A stretch of 9,716 nt of DNA, from positions 1 through 9,716 of the forward strand of contig USHR01000057.1 of the NCBI GenBank assembly GCA_900554495.1, in the 5' to 3' direction. A program made the position numbers and the translations under genes. Numbering within the stretch: the stretch's first letter is position 1; each line of letters opens with the position of its first letter. This document shows positions 1-6,558 of the stretch, piece by piece. Below the pieces are notes generated by a model that searched no databases, was not told the origin of the DNA, and was given only the letters and a program-made list of their open reading frames with translations. This DNA is from an uncultured Collinsella sp. Its GTDB lineage: Bacteria > Actinomycetota > Coriobacteriia > Coriobacteriales > Coriobacteriaceae.

Positions 1-167
1 TTGCCCTTGACCTGCTGCACGAGAAGAAGATCCTGATCACGCGCGGCGGCGGCTTCAACTGGGCTGAGCCCGACCACTTCCGTATCGTGTACCTGCCGCG
101 CATGGAAGTGCTCAAAGAGTCCCTCGAAGACCTCGCCGACTTCTTTGACCATTACCGCCAGGCGTAA
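1..167 (+). CDS. C-terminal end of an AlaA-like PLP aminotransferase (partial)
   Basis: The window opens inside this gene. The frame starting at base 3 reads 54 residues to a TAA at 165-167. The segment contains RGGGFNW, then DHFRIVYLPR, then an amphipathic helix ending FFDHYRQA. This matches my memory of the C-terminus of class I/II fold-type I aminotransferases of the alanine-synthesising AlaA type, where a FNWP..DH.RIV.LPR block carries the Arg that binds the substrate carboxylate (the R of FRIV or nearby). The likely role is cytosolic transamination between pyruvate/alanine and glutamate/2-oxoglutarate. The PLP lysine and the rest of the protein lie outside the window, so the exact substrate cannot be judged. 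A strong terminator follows, so this gene ends its own transcription unit and is not part of the operon at 394. Confidence 0.8.
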   Translation, partial: ALDLLHEKKILITRGGGFNWAEPDHFRIVYLPRMEVLKESLEDLADFFDHYRQA

Positions 168-190
168 CGGCAAAGGTAGCCTGCAATGAA

Positions 191-227
191 ACGGTCGGCC
201 CGCAACGGATGCGGGCCGACCGTTTTC
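191..227 (+). terminator. Rho-independent terminator of the aminotransferase gene
   Basis: A perfect 13-bp GC-rich stem (191-203 with 211-223, arms ACGGTCGGCCCGC and its complement) has a 7-nt loop and runs into TTTT at 223-226. It lies 24 nt after the stop codon of the upstream gene. This is a textbook intrinsic terminator. Confidence 0.9.
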
Positions 228-295
228 TGTCTAAGCCCGTGCTGTTAGCGCTTGTCTCGTTGAGCGGGCGAGGTTCGCGCGTGAGCGGCTAGTTC

Positions 296-312
296 TATTC
301 CAAAATGGAATA
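296..312. promoter_or_regulatory. 17-nt perfect palindrome, putative operator
   Basis: TATTCCA-AAA-TGGAATA is a perfect 7-bp inverted repeat around a 3-nt centre. It lies in an otherwise GC-rich gap, and its last two bases overlap a -10-like TACAAT. The position fits a repressor or activator site for the operon that starts at 394. TTCCA/TGGAA half-sites recall operators of IclR-family regulators; that assignment is inference, and no such regulator is encoded in the window. Confidence 0.55.
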
Positions 313-316
313 CAAT
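311..316 (+). promoter_or_regulatory. Putative -10 element of the amidohydrolase/ceramidase-like operon
   Basis: TACAAT matches the sigma-70 -10 consensus in 5 of 6 positions and lies about 80 nt before the first start codon. At 17-nt spacing the -35 position (288-293) does not resemble TTGACA. The promoter is therefore either weak or activator-dependent, which suits the palindrome just upstream. The 5' leader would be about 70 nt. Confidence 0.35.
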
Positions 317-393
317 GGGCTTAAGCTGGAATTGATGTCCGGGTACCTGCTTTTCTAGAATGTTTTCAACAAGATGAAAGGCGGTTCCAACCA

Positions 394-1428
394 ATGATTA
401 TCGATGCAAATTCCTACTGGTTCGACGAGCGCATCTTTCATGACGAGACGCTCTGCGAACAGTTTTTGGCCGAGGTACCCCGCGCCTATGACACCGAAGG
501 CTATCTGACCATGAATTCCGCCGGCAAACGACAGATCGTGATCGAGATGCCCGCCGGTTCTCCGGGTCTTAACTACATTGAGGGCGACTACACCCTCGAG
601 AAGCGCTTGGCCGATATGGATGAGGCGGGGGTCGACAAGGCGATCCTCAAGCTCCCCGGCTGCCACGAGTGGATGTCGCTCGAGATGTGCCGGCGTTTCA
701 ACGACGGTATGGCTGCTGACGCGAAGGCGTCAAATGGCCGTCTGATTCCGCTTGTCGCTGTGCCGCCCTTTGGCACCAAAGCGAATTTGGAGGAGCTCGA
801 CCGCAGGCTCGACGATGGTTTTGCGGGTGTGCAGCTCTGCGCTCACTACGGCAAGCGCTATCTCGACGACCAGGTCTTCTCGAGCTTTTTCGAGCACCTG
901 AACGAACGCCATGTCACCGTTTACGTGCACCATGTTCCCGTGCCGGTCGAGAACGAGTCGCTTCTCGCGTACGACAACCTTCGCCGCTCTTATGGCCGCT
1001 GCGTCGACCAAACTACGGCGATCGGCCGAGAGATCTTTGGTGATTTCTTTGAGCGCTACCCCAATATCAAGATGGTCCACTCCATGCTCGGCGGCGCATA
1101 CTTTGCGTTCAAGGAGATGCTGCTGCCTCATGGTCCCAAGCGCCCTGATGCTTCTGGCCGTTTTCAGGTCGATACCGAGACCGTTTCCAGGCGCCTCGAG
1201 AACAACATCTATTTCGACATGTCCCATGCCCAGCCTTGGGGCAAGACACTCCTCGCCTGCGCGGTTGACGTGCTGGGTGCAGACCATATTGTTTTTGGCA
1301 CGAGCTATCCCGTTAAACGCGAGTGGCTCACCGAGGGTGTCGCCTGCGTTCGCGCTGCAAATCTGAGCGATACAGACAGCGACCTTGTGCTTGGCGGTAC
1401 GGCGCAGCAACTGTACGGTGTCGAGTGA
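394..1428 (+). CDS. Amidohydrolase-2 (ACMSD-like) family protein with altered metal-site motifs
   Basis: This 344-aa cytosolic protein has no signal peptide. It follows the layout of the metal-dependent TIM-barrel amidohydrolase-2 family: a first strand MIIDANSYW (1-9), LADMDEAGVDKAIL (72-85), a strand ending VYVHHVP (176-182), IKMVHSMLGG (225-234), and DHIVFGTSYP (297-306) followed by a C-terminal LGGTAQQLYG helix. Members usually hydrolyse or decarboxylate small cyclic or aromatic acids and lactones. Family members normally carry HxH in strand 1, a His in each of two later strands, and Asp in FGTDYP. Here the HxH position reads N6-S-Y8 and the Asp is Ser304 (codon 1303-1305); His179/180 and His229 remain. 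The metal site may be lost or changed, so the reaction is unknown. A moderate AAAGGCGG (377-384) precedes the ATG by 9 nt. It is probably first in the operon, 26 nt ahead of the next gene. Confidence 0.8.
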   Translation: MIIDANSYWFDERIFHDETLCEQFLAEVPRAYDTEGYLTMNSAGKRQIVIEMPAGSPGLNYIEGDYTLEKRLADMDEAGVDKAILKLPGCHEWMSLEMCRRFNDGMAADAKASNGRLIPLVAVPPFGTKANLEELDRRLDDGFAGVQLCAHYGKRYLDDQVFSSFFEHLNERHVTVYVHHVPVPVENESLLAYDNLRRSYGRCVDQTTAIGREIFGDFFERYPNIKMVHSMLGGAYFAFKEMLLPHGPKRPDASGRFQVDTETVSRRLENNIYFDMSHAQPWGKTLLACAVDVLGADHIVFGTSYPVKREWLTEGVACVRAANLSDTDSDLVLGGTAQQLYGVE

Positions 1429-1437
1429 GCGGCAATC

Positions 1438-1446
1438 AGAGGGGAG
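1438..1446 (+). promoter_or_regulatory. Ribosome binding site fixing the 1455 start
   Basis: AGAGGGGAG lies 8 nt before the ATG at 1455. The same reading frame stays open further upstream into the amidohydrolase gene, but no start there has a comparable site. An internal ATG at 1470 sits too close to its purine run (GAAGGAGA) to compete well. Confidence 0.7.
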
Positions 1447-1454
1447 TATCTGCC

Positions 1455-2702
1455 ATGGACGAAGGAGAGATGAGGGCTGGGGCCGCTCGTGTGGCCATCG
1501 ATCTTGGGGACGTGTTGCCGTTCGACGGTTTCGACGAACTCCGTCATGAGGTCTTCGCCCGTGCCCTTATCATCGAGGGGACGGGGCGACGCGCCTGCGT
1601 CCTTTCGCTTGAGGTCACCTCGATCGCTCCGGCTCTACTCGCCGATCTGCGTGAGGTTGTTGAGGATGCCGCCAATTGCAGCGGTGCTTATTCTTGGGTG
1701 GTTCCTACCCACACGTTTTCCATGCCTCACGTCCGCACTCCCGGGCATCTTGCCGACGATGCTACCCGCAATCGCAACGAGCGCTATCGCGCAGCGCTCG
1801 TCGCTGCCGCCCGCACGGCTGTCGAGCGCGCTGTTGCGGGCATTCGCTCTGCCACGCTCGCCACTGTGGAGGGCGAATGCCCCGTGAACGTTAATCGCGA
1901 CATTGAGACGCCTGCCGGCTGGTGGTTGGGCTCGAATCCCAGGGGGTTTGCCGACCACACGATGCCCGTACTCGCCATAAGGGATGCCGGGGACGAGTAT
2001 GTTGCCGTGCTCGCGATGGCGGATGTTCAGTCCTCCGTGCTCGACGGGTCGCGCGACTCCGAGGGGAGGCGCATGGCGAGCGGAGACCTCTTTGGTTTTG
2101 CCGCCATGTCACTCGAGCGCGAGCTGGGCGGCGTTGCCCTGTTGCTGCCAGGCGCCGCGGGCGACCAAGGTCCGGCGGAGCGCGCCATGAACGTCATGTT
2201 CGATGCAGTCGGCGTTAAGCAGACGGTCGATGCCCATGAGGACGGATACCGCATGCTGCACCAGCAGGGGCAGGCCTTGGGCGATGCTTTGATCGAGGCC
2301 GCTCGCATGGCGCGTGAGGATGACGCTACCGGCATCGATGCCCGCACGGTCGACGTTCTCCTGCCCGCTCAGACACGCGCCGATTTTCACTCTTTGGCTC
2401 CGCACCGAACGTATGAGTTTCATGCCGCTGGCGAGCAGCGCACGAGGGTCTATCTGCTCCGGCTGGGAAACGTCGAGCTTGTCGGCGTACAACCCGAGGT
2501 CTCGAGTGCATTCGGCGCCACTGTGCGCGCCGCTCGGTCCGGCTCTGTGTTCTTTGCCACGCTCGTCAACGGCGGACAGAAGTACCTACCGGCTCCCGAC
2601 GCGTACGAAAAAATCACCTATGAGGCTATGAACTCCGGTTTTGCCGCCGGATCCCATGAGCGCCTCGTCGAAATCATCATTGCCGCCTTGAATGCGGCGT
2701 GA
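1455..2702 (+). CDS. Neutral/alkaline ceramidase-like protein, degenerate paralogue
   Basis: This 415-aa protein has no signal peptide and resembles the N-terminal domain of neutral/alkaline ceramidase (PF04734). Family-like blocks in order are VVPTHTFSMPH (82-92, family THTH), VNVNRDI (144-150), SNPRGFADHTMPVLAIRD (160-177), ADVQSSVLD (189-197), LPGAAGDQGP (231-240), GVQPEVSSAFG (344-354) and NGGQKYLPAPDAYEKITYE (372-390). In Pseudomonas ceramidase the zinc ligands are two His, a Glu and a Tyr, and the nucleophile is the Ser of GDVSPN. By eye-alignment the second THTH His is Phe88, the NW.A.H histidine is Gln192, and the GDVSPN Ser position is Gly239. Glu348 and the Tyr-rich block are kept. 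It may be catalytically inactive or a partner of the next gene, from which it is separated by 18 nt. It is much shorter than full ceramidases (roughly 650-700 aa) and would be cytosolic. The family call is fairly secure; the function is unknown. Confidence 0.75.
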   Translation: MDEGEMRAGAARVAIDLGDVLPFDGFDELRHEVFARALIIEGTGRRACVLSLEVTSIAPALLADLREVVEDAANCSGAYSWVVPTHTFSMPHVRTPGHLADDATRNRNERYRAALVAAARTAVERAVAGIRSATLATVEGECPVNVNRDIETPAGWWLGSNPRGFADHTMPVLAIRDAGDEYVAVLAMADVQSSVLDGSRDSEGRRMASGDLFGFAAMSLERELGGVALLLPGAAGDQGPAERAMNVMFDAVGVKQTVDAHEDGYRMLHQQGQALGDALIEAARMAREDDATGIDARTVDVLLPAQTRADFHSLAPHRTYEFHAAGEQRTRVYLLRLGNVELVGVQPEVSSAFGATVRAARSGSVFFATLVNGGQKYLPAPDAYEKITYEAMNSGFAAGSHERLVEIIIAALNAA

Positions 2703-2720
2703 CACAGAAGGAGAACGTGC

Positions 2721-3839
2721 ATGAACATTGGACACGCGCGCCGCAAAATCACCCCACAGGGCGACATCTACCTGATTGGCTACCGCAATCTTCCCAACCG
2801 TCTTGAACCTGCGACAGGCGTCCATGACGACGTCTTCGCCAACGCCATCCTCTTCCAGCAAGGCGAACGTGAAGTGTTTCTCTTTAATGCCGATGTCCTC
2901 GAGTTCGAGGAAAGCATGGCCGAGGAAGTCAAGACAATGCTCGCTGAGCGCTACGGCATTGACCGTGATTGCGTTCTGCTCTCGGCGACGCACGACCATA
3001 CTTCAATCGTCGCTTACCACCGCAGCTGGTGGACGGGAAAATTCGACGAGAACTACTACCGCTGGTTCCTCGATACCATTTGCCAATGCTTTGAGGAGTG
3101 CCGCGCCAACGCACAGCCCGCGATTTGTCGCTTGGGCAAGCAGGTCATCACCGGTTTCTACGACAACCGCATCATCCCAGGTGAACTCGCCGACAATGAG
3201 GTCATTGTCGTATCGTTCTTCGATACCGAAGGCAAGCCATTTGCGGGCTTTGTGAACTGGGCGGTGCATTCCGCTTGCGTCGGACCCGACTGCACGGAGC
3301 TCACGGGCGAACTCGCCGGTCTTACCGGCAAAAAGCTCGCTCAGAGTCTTGGTTACTATCCGGCCATGGTCGTCGGTGCTGCTGGCGACTGTAGCGACCG
3401 CAATTTTCGCCAGGGACGCGGCATTCCCGAGGTCGAGCGCGTTTCGACCGGTCTTGCCGAGGCGATTTCCCAGATCAAGCTCGATCGCGAGGTCGTTCTC
3501 GACCGCATCGAGCCTCAGACGTTCTATCACACCGTTGCCCATGACGACTTTTCGCTCACGCTTAAGTGTGCCGTCATCAGTCTGGGCGGCCTGCATCTCT
3601 TTGTGTTCCCGAGTGAGCTCGGCAGCGACCTGGGTATTCGCATGAAGCGCGAATGCCCGGTCGAGGGAATAGTTTGCGGTTACACCAACGGCTATTTCGA
3701 GTATTTCCTTCCGGCACGCGAGTACGGCCTCTCCTTTGAGACCGAGCGTACTCAGATTCCCCAGGGCGAACCGGAACGTCTGTGTGACAAGTTCTGCCAG
3801 ACGACGAGACTTCTCGGCGCAGCAGATTCGCGTCTGTAG
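2721..3839 (+). CDS. Neutral/alkaline ceramidase-like hydrolase, active-site motifs largely kept
   Basis: This 372-aa protein has no signal peptide and shows the ceramidase N-terminal fold motifs: LSATHDHTS (88-95), FVNWAVHSACVG (177-188), ELTGELAGLTGKKL (193-206), VVGAAGDCSDRN (217-228), LFVFPSELGSDLG (293-305) and GYTNGYFEYFLPAREYGLSFE (320-340). His91, His93, His183, Ser225, Glu299 and the Tyr cluster at 321-328 sit where the family places its zinc ligands and its nucleophilic Ser (GDVSPN, here GDCSDRN). It is therefore likely a zinc amidase that cleaves an N-acyl-type bond. It lacks the C-terminal immunoglobulin-like domain and the export signal of secreted ceramidases, so it probably acts in the cytosol on an imported small molecule rather than on host ceramide. 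AAGGAG (2708-2713) gives 7-nt spacing to the ATG, and the tight 18-nt gap indicates co-transcription with the preceding paralogue. Confidence 0.8.
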   Translation: MNIGHARRKITPQGDIYLIGYRNLPNRLEPATGVHDDVFANAILFQQGEREVFLFNADVLEFEESMAEEVKTMLAERYGIDRDCVLLSATHDHTSIVAYHRSWWTGKFDENYYRWFLDTICQCFEECRANAQPAICRLGKQVITGFYDNRIIPGELADNEVIVVSFFDTEGKPFAGFVNWAVHSACVGPDCTELTGELAGLTGKKLAQSLGYYPAMVVGAAGDCSDRNFRQGRGIPEVERVSTGLAEAISQIKLDREVVLDRIEPQTFYHTVAHDDFSLTLKCAVISLGGLHLFVFPSELGSDLGIRMKRECPVEGIVCGYTNGYFEYFLPAREYGLSFETERTQIPQGEPERLCDKFCQTTRLLGAADSRL

Positions 3840-4032
3840 ACCTGATTGCGTGACATGGGCCAATGAGGCTCGCTGCCATGTGATCGGCATCTTCCATCTT
3901 CTCTGCCGTTTCGCATCCCGGGCGTACGTGCGTCCGCGGATTTCAAAGGGGGAAGCGGGTTCCTTGCCCTCCCACGTCGACTACGGAGGCATGAAATCGA
4001 TGCTATACCCCGCTCAGAAAAAGGAGAATTTC
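3840..4032 (+). other. 193-nt intergenic gap before the PTS gene
   Basis: I see no convincing gene here. One weak hairpin is present (CGGCA 3885-3889 with TGCCG 3904-3908, 14-nt loop, then TTT), plus a 6-bp ACATGG/CCATGT pair (3853-3858 with 3876-3881). Neither looks like a full terminator, so read-through from the ceramidase-like genes is plausible. I found no RAT-type antiterminator sequence or clear sigma-70 promoter. In-frame ATGs at 3991 and 4000 follow a GGAGG at 3985-3989 and could extend the PTS protein. Confidence 0.4.
4021..4026 (+). promoter_or_regulatory. Ribosome binding site of the PTS EIIBC gene
   Basis: AAGGAG within a purine run lies 6 nt before the ATG at 4033. It selects this start over the upstream in-frame ATGs at 3991 (only one base after GGAGG) and 4000 (10 nt after it). 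The chosen start also gives the usual EIIB N-terminus, MKYQKLCDEIITKVGG. Confidence 0.75.
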
Positions 4033-5475
4033 ATGAAATACCAGAAGCTTTGCGATGAAATCATCACAAAGGTCGGTGGTCGAGACAATGTGTTAGACGT
4101 GAGCCACTGCATTACGCGTCTCCGCTTCCACCTCAAGGATGAATCGCTCGCCCAGACCAATGAGCTTAAGGCGACGAAGGGCGTCGTTGACGTCATCCAG
4201 GCCGGCGGACAGTATCAGGTCGTGATTGGTGCCACTGTCGAGGCCGTCTACAACGACCTTGTTCAGATTGGCGGGTTCGACTTCAAACCCGCACTCGATA
4301 TCGATGAAGGCGACAATGTCAAGAAGGGCGATCCGTTCTCGCGCCTGCTCGCCATCATTTCCGAGATTCTGCAGCCGGTTCTTGGCGTGCTTATGGCCGG
4401 TGGCTTTATCAAGTCGATGCTCGCGCTCTGCACGGTTGCCGGTTGGCTTGCCAAGGACAGCAATACCTATGTGACGCTCTCGGCAATCGGAGATTCGGTC
4501 TTCTATTACTTTCCGCTAATCATTGGCTGGACGTCGGCCAAGAAGTTCGGACTTAAGCCCGTTATGGGAATGGCGCTCGGTGGTATCCTCGTCTACCCGA
4601 CGCTCGTTGGCCTTATGGGCGGAGATCCGCTCTACACGCTCGGCGCCGGCACGGTCTTCGAGTCCAATGTCTACGGTGATATTTTTGGCATCCCGCTGAT
4701 CATGCAGAATTACTCATCGACGATTCTGCCTGCGATCTTTATCGTCTGGATTGCCTCCAAGGTACACAAGGCCCTTTCTAACGCGCTGCCCGCGCTTGTG
4801 AGCTCGTTCTTCTCCAACATCCTGACGCTCCTCATTTGCGGCATCCTTGGCCTGCTTGTGGTCGGTCCGGTCATGACGGTTCTCTCCAACATCGTTGCCC
4901 AGATCATTCTGATGCTCATCAACTTCCAACCCGCCATCGCCGGCTTCGTCATCGGCACGTTCTGGAGCCTGCTCGTCATGTTCGGCCTGCACTGGGGTAT
5001 CATCCCGCTGTGGTTCCTCGATGTCGCAACCTACGGCTATGACCTCATTAACCCGCTCGTGTATGCAGGCGGTTGTGCCATCGCCGGCGCTGTGCTTGGC
5101 ATGATCATCCGAACCAAGGACTCCGAGGAAAATGCTGCCGTCAACATTCCCGCCCTTGTCTCTTCGATTTTCGGTGTCAACGAGCCTGCGCTTTACGCCA
5201 TCTTGCTGTCGCGTAAGCGCCTTATGTGGGCAACCTTTATTTCCGCTGGTGTAGGCGGCGCCATTGCCGGCCTCATGGGTGCCAAGCTCTATGCCTTCGG
5301 CGCCTCCGGCCCGCTCGGTTTCTCGAGCTTTATTAACCCTGCCGGCATCGACACGGGCTTTATCGGCCTTGTCATCTCCGGTGTGGTCGCTTTCGTTCTG
5401 GCTCTTGTCGCCGCTATGGTGATCGGTACCAAGAAGGACGAGGGCGGTAAGGCACTCAACATCTCGGTGGACTAG
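4033..5475 (+). CDS. PTS permease EIIBC, sucrose/beta-glucoside subfamily of the Glc family
   Basis: This 480-aa inner-membrane phosphotransferase permease imports a sugar and phosphorylates it. EIIB spans about 1-85, with the phosphorylated cysteine at Cys26 in VSHCITRLRFHL and the GQYQVVIG element at 59-66. A linker leads to a hydrophobic EIIC domain (about 102-466) with ALGGILVYPTL (181-191), IMQNYSSTILP (223-233), GLHWGIIPLW (318-327) and the substrate-site GVNEPALYA (381-389, family GI.EP). The B-before-C order points to the sucrose/beta-glucoside/trehalose/MurNAc group rather than the glucose/GlcNAc group. There is no EIIA domain: the protein ends 15 residues after the last membrane segment, so a separate Crr-type EIIA must phosphorylate it. 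The sugar is undetermined. No 6-phospho-glycosidase or BglG/LicT antiterminator neighbours it; its upstream neighbours are ceramidase-like hydrolases. Confidence 0.9.
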   Translation: MKYQKLCDEIITKVGGRDNVLDVSHCITRLRFHLKDESLAQTNELKATKGVVDVIQAGGQYQVVIGATVEAVYNDLVQIGGFDFKPALDIDEGDNVKKGDPFSRLLAIISEILQPVLGVLMAGGFIKSMLALCTVAGWLAKDSNTYVTLSAIGDSVFYYFPLIIGWTSAKKFGLKPVMGMALGGILVYPTLVGLMGGDPLYTLGAGTVFESNVYGDIFGIPLIMQNYSSTILPAIFIVWIASKVHKALSNALPALVSSFFSNILTLLICGILGLLVVGPVMTVLSNIVAQIILMLINFQPAIAGFVIGTFWSLLVMFGLHWGIIPLWFLDVATYGYDLINPLVYAGGCAIAGAVLGMIIRTKDSEENAAVNIPALVSSIFGVNEPALYAILLSRKRLMWATFISAGVGGAIAGLMGAKLYAFGASGPLGFSSFINPAGIDTGFIGLVISGVVAFVLALVAAMVIGTKKDEGGKALNISVD

Positions 5476-5495
5476 TCTTTCTGCGCACTTTAACT

Positions 5496-5538
5496 AAATA
5501 TGCCTCGGACGGCGACGTGCCGCCCGAGGCATATTTGT
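5496..5538. terminator. Bidirectional terminator between EIIBC and the LysR gene
   Basis: A perfect 13-bp stem (5496-5508 AAATATGCCTCGG with 5524-5536) continues through CGGC/GCCG (5510-5513 with 5519-5522) to a GACGT loop. The AT-rich base of the stem supplies a short U-run on either strand, so it can end both the permease transcript and the convergent LysR transcript. Confidence 0.85.
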
Positions 5539-5598
5539 ATTATGTGCCGTTGTCAGCGTGTTTGCGGACACAGGTCTGCGGTTGTGGAGCAGCGGGGA

Positions 5599-6522
5599 TT
5601 ATGACGGTCGTGCCGCGGTGGAAGATGTACGGTCGCCCTGCAGGAGCTGACGGTAGGGGAGGAAGCCGATGAACGAGACGACCGCCTGCGAGTGCGCGGC
5701 GTTCCGCTTGAGGTAGAGCCTGACCTCGGAGGTCGTCGCGGGCTCAAGCGGCACCAGGGCTACCTTTCCGCTGGCAAGCGATTCCGCCGGCTTGCGCATG
5801 AGGAATGAGACGCCGGCGCCGCGCGCGACAAGGGAGATGATGTTCTCGGCTCGTTTGCCGGTGAACGTAACACGTGGGCCAAATTCAGCTTCGCGACAAA
5901 GGGAAAGGACGAGCTCGCTTACGAACGAGCCTTGGGGAAGCATGAGGAAATTCTCGTCGATAAGGTCGTCTATCTCAACGGCGTCACGTTCGGCGAGCGG
6001 ATGGTCGAGCGGAAGGACGGCCACGAGCCGGTCGGTCGTAAAGGGAATCTTTTTGAACTCCGGCTCGATGGCGCCGCCGTCACGGATGAAGGCCAGGTCA
6101 ATGTCCTCGTGCAGGAGCATGCGCTTGAGTGTGTCGCCCTCGCCCTCGATGAGCTCGACAGAATATGAGGGGTTCGCCTGCTGAAAATCGATGACGGCGT
6201 CCGTGATCCCATAAGGGGCCATAATGGGGATAGAACCGACGGTGAGGTGCTCGAGCGGCTCACCTGCGCCTATTTGAATGGCGGCAAGATAGCGGTGCTG
6301 AAGCGTCGCAATTTTTTGCGCATAGGGGAGGAGCGCTTCACCTTGCGCGGTGAGTGTTACGTGGCGCTGGCTTCGATCGATGAGCTTGCAGCCGAGTTCG
6401 TGCTCCATTGCCATGATGTGCTTGGAGAGGGTTGATTGCGACATGAAAAGCAGTTCCGCCGCATCAAGAAACGTGCGTGACTGCGCTAAGATGGCGAATT
6501 CGCCAAAGCGGCTGATATCCAT
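5599..6522 (-). CDS. LysR-type transcriptional regulator
   Basis: This 307-aa cytosolic DNA-binding regulator has a typical N-terminal winged helix (about 1-60): FGEFAILAQSRTFLDAAELLFMSQSTLSKHIMAMEHELGCKLIDR, then the TLTAQGEALLPYAQ linker helix. A periplasmic-binding-protein-like effector domain spans about 90-295 (LTVGSIPIMAPYGI, DLAFIRDG, LVAVLPLDHPLA, GAGVSFLMRKPA). Length and layout are standard. On its own strand GGAGG lies 7 nt before the ATG. It sits 36 nt downstream of the deformylase gene on the same strand, so the two may share a transcript. It has no divergently transcribed partner immediately upstream, which is the usual LysR arrangement, so its target cannot be read from position. 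Candidates are the MFS gene beyond the deformylase, the convergent PTS operon, or a distant locus. The effector is unknown. Confidence 0.92.
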   Translation of the reverse strand: MDISRFGEFAILAQSRTFLDAAELLFMSQSTLSKHIMAMEHELGCKLIDRSQRHVTLTAQGEALLPYAQKIATLQHRYLAAIQIGAGEPLEHLTVGSIPIMAPYGITDAVIDFQQANPSYSVELIEGEGDTLKRMLLHEDIDLAFIRDGGAIEPEFKKIPFTTDRLVAVLPLDHPLAERDAVEIDDLIDENFLMLPQGSFVSELVLSLCREAEFGPRVTFTGKRAENIISLVARGAGVSFLMRKPAESLASGKVALVPLEPATTSEVRLYLKRNAAHSQAVVSFIGFLPYRQLLQGDRTSSTAARPS

Positions 6523-6558
6523 AGGGAGGCCTCCGGTACCCTCATTTTGGCAGGTGGC

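Noticed and set aside
730..1410. 226-codon open frame on the minus strand
   Set aside because: It lies wholly opposite the amidohydrolase gene, has no ribosome site, and the plus-strand frame carries recognisable family motifs. It is a high-GC shadow.
1323..1454. N-terminal extension of the first ceramidase-like protein
   Set aside because: The frame is open but overlaps the amidohydrolase gene, reads as Arg-rich non-conserved sequence, and the good ribosome site is just before 1455.
3003..3890. 295-codon open frame on the minus strand
   Set aside because: Antisense to the ceramidase-like gene at 2721-3839, with no protein motif. The sense frame has clear ceramidase motifs.
3736..4032. N-terminal extension of the EIIBC protein
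   Set aside because: The extension would overlap the ceramidase-like gene and precede the standard EIIB start; the strong AAGGAG supports 4033.
3840..4032. BglG/LicT antiterminator site before the PTS gene
   Set aside because: No sequence resembling the known RAT element or overlapping terminator was found, and no antiterminator gene is present.
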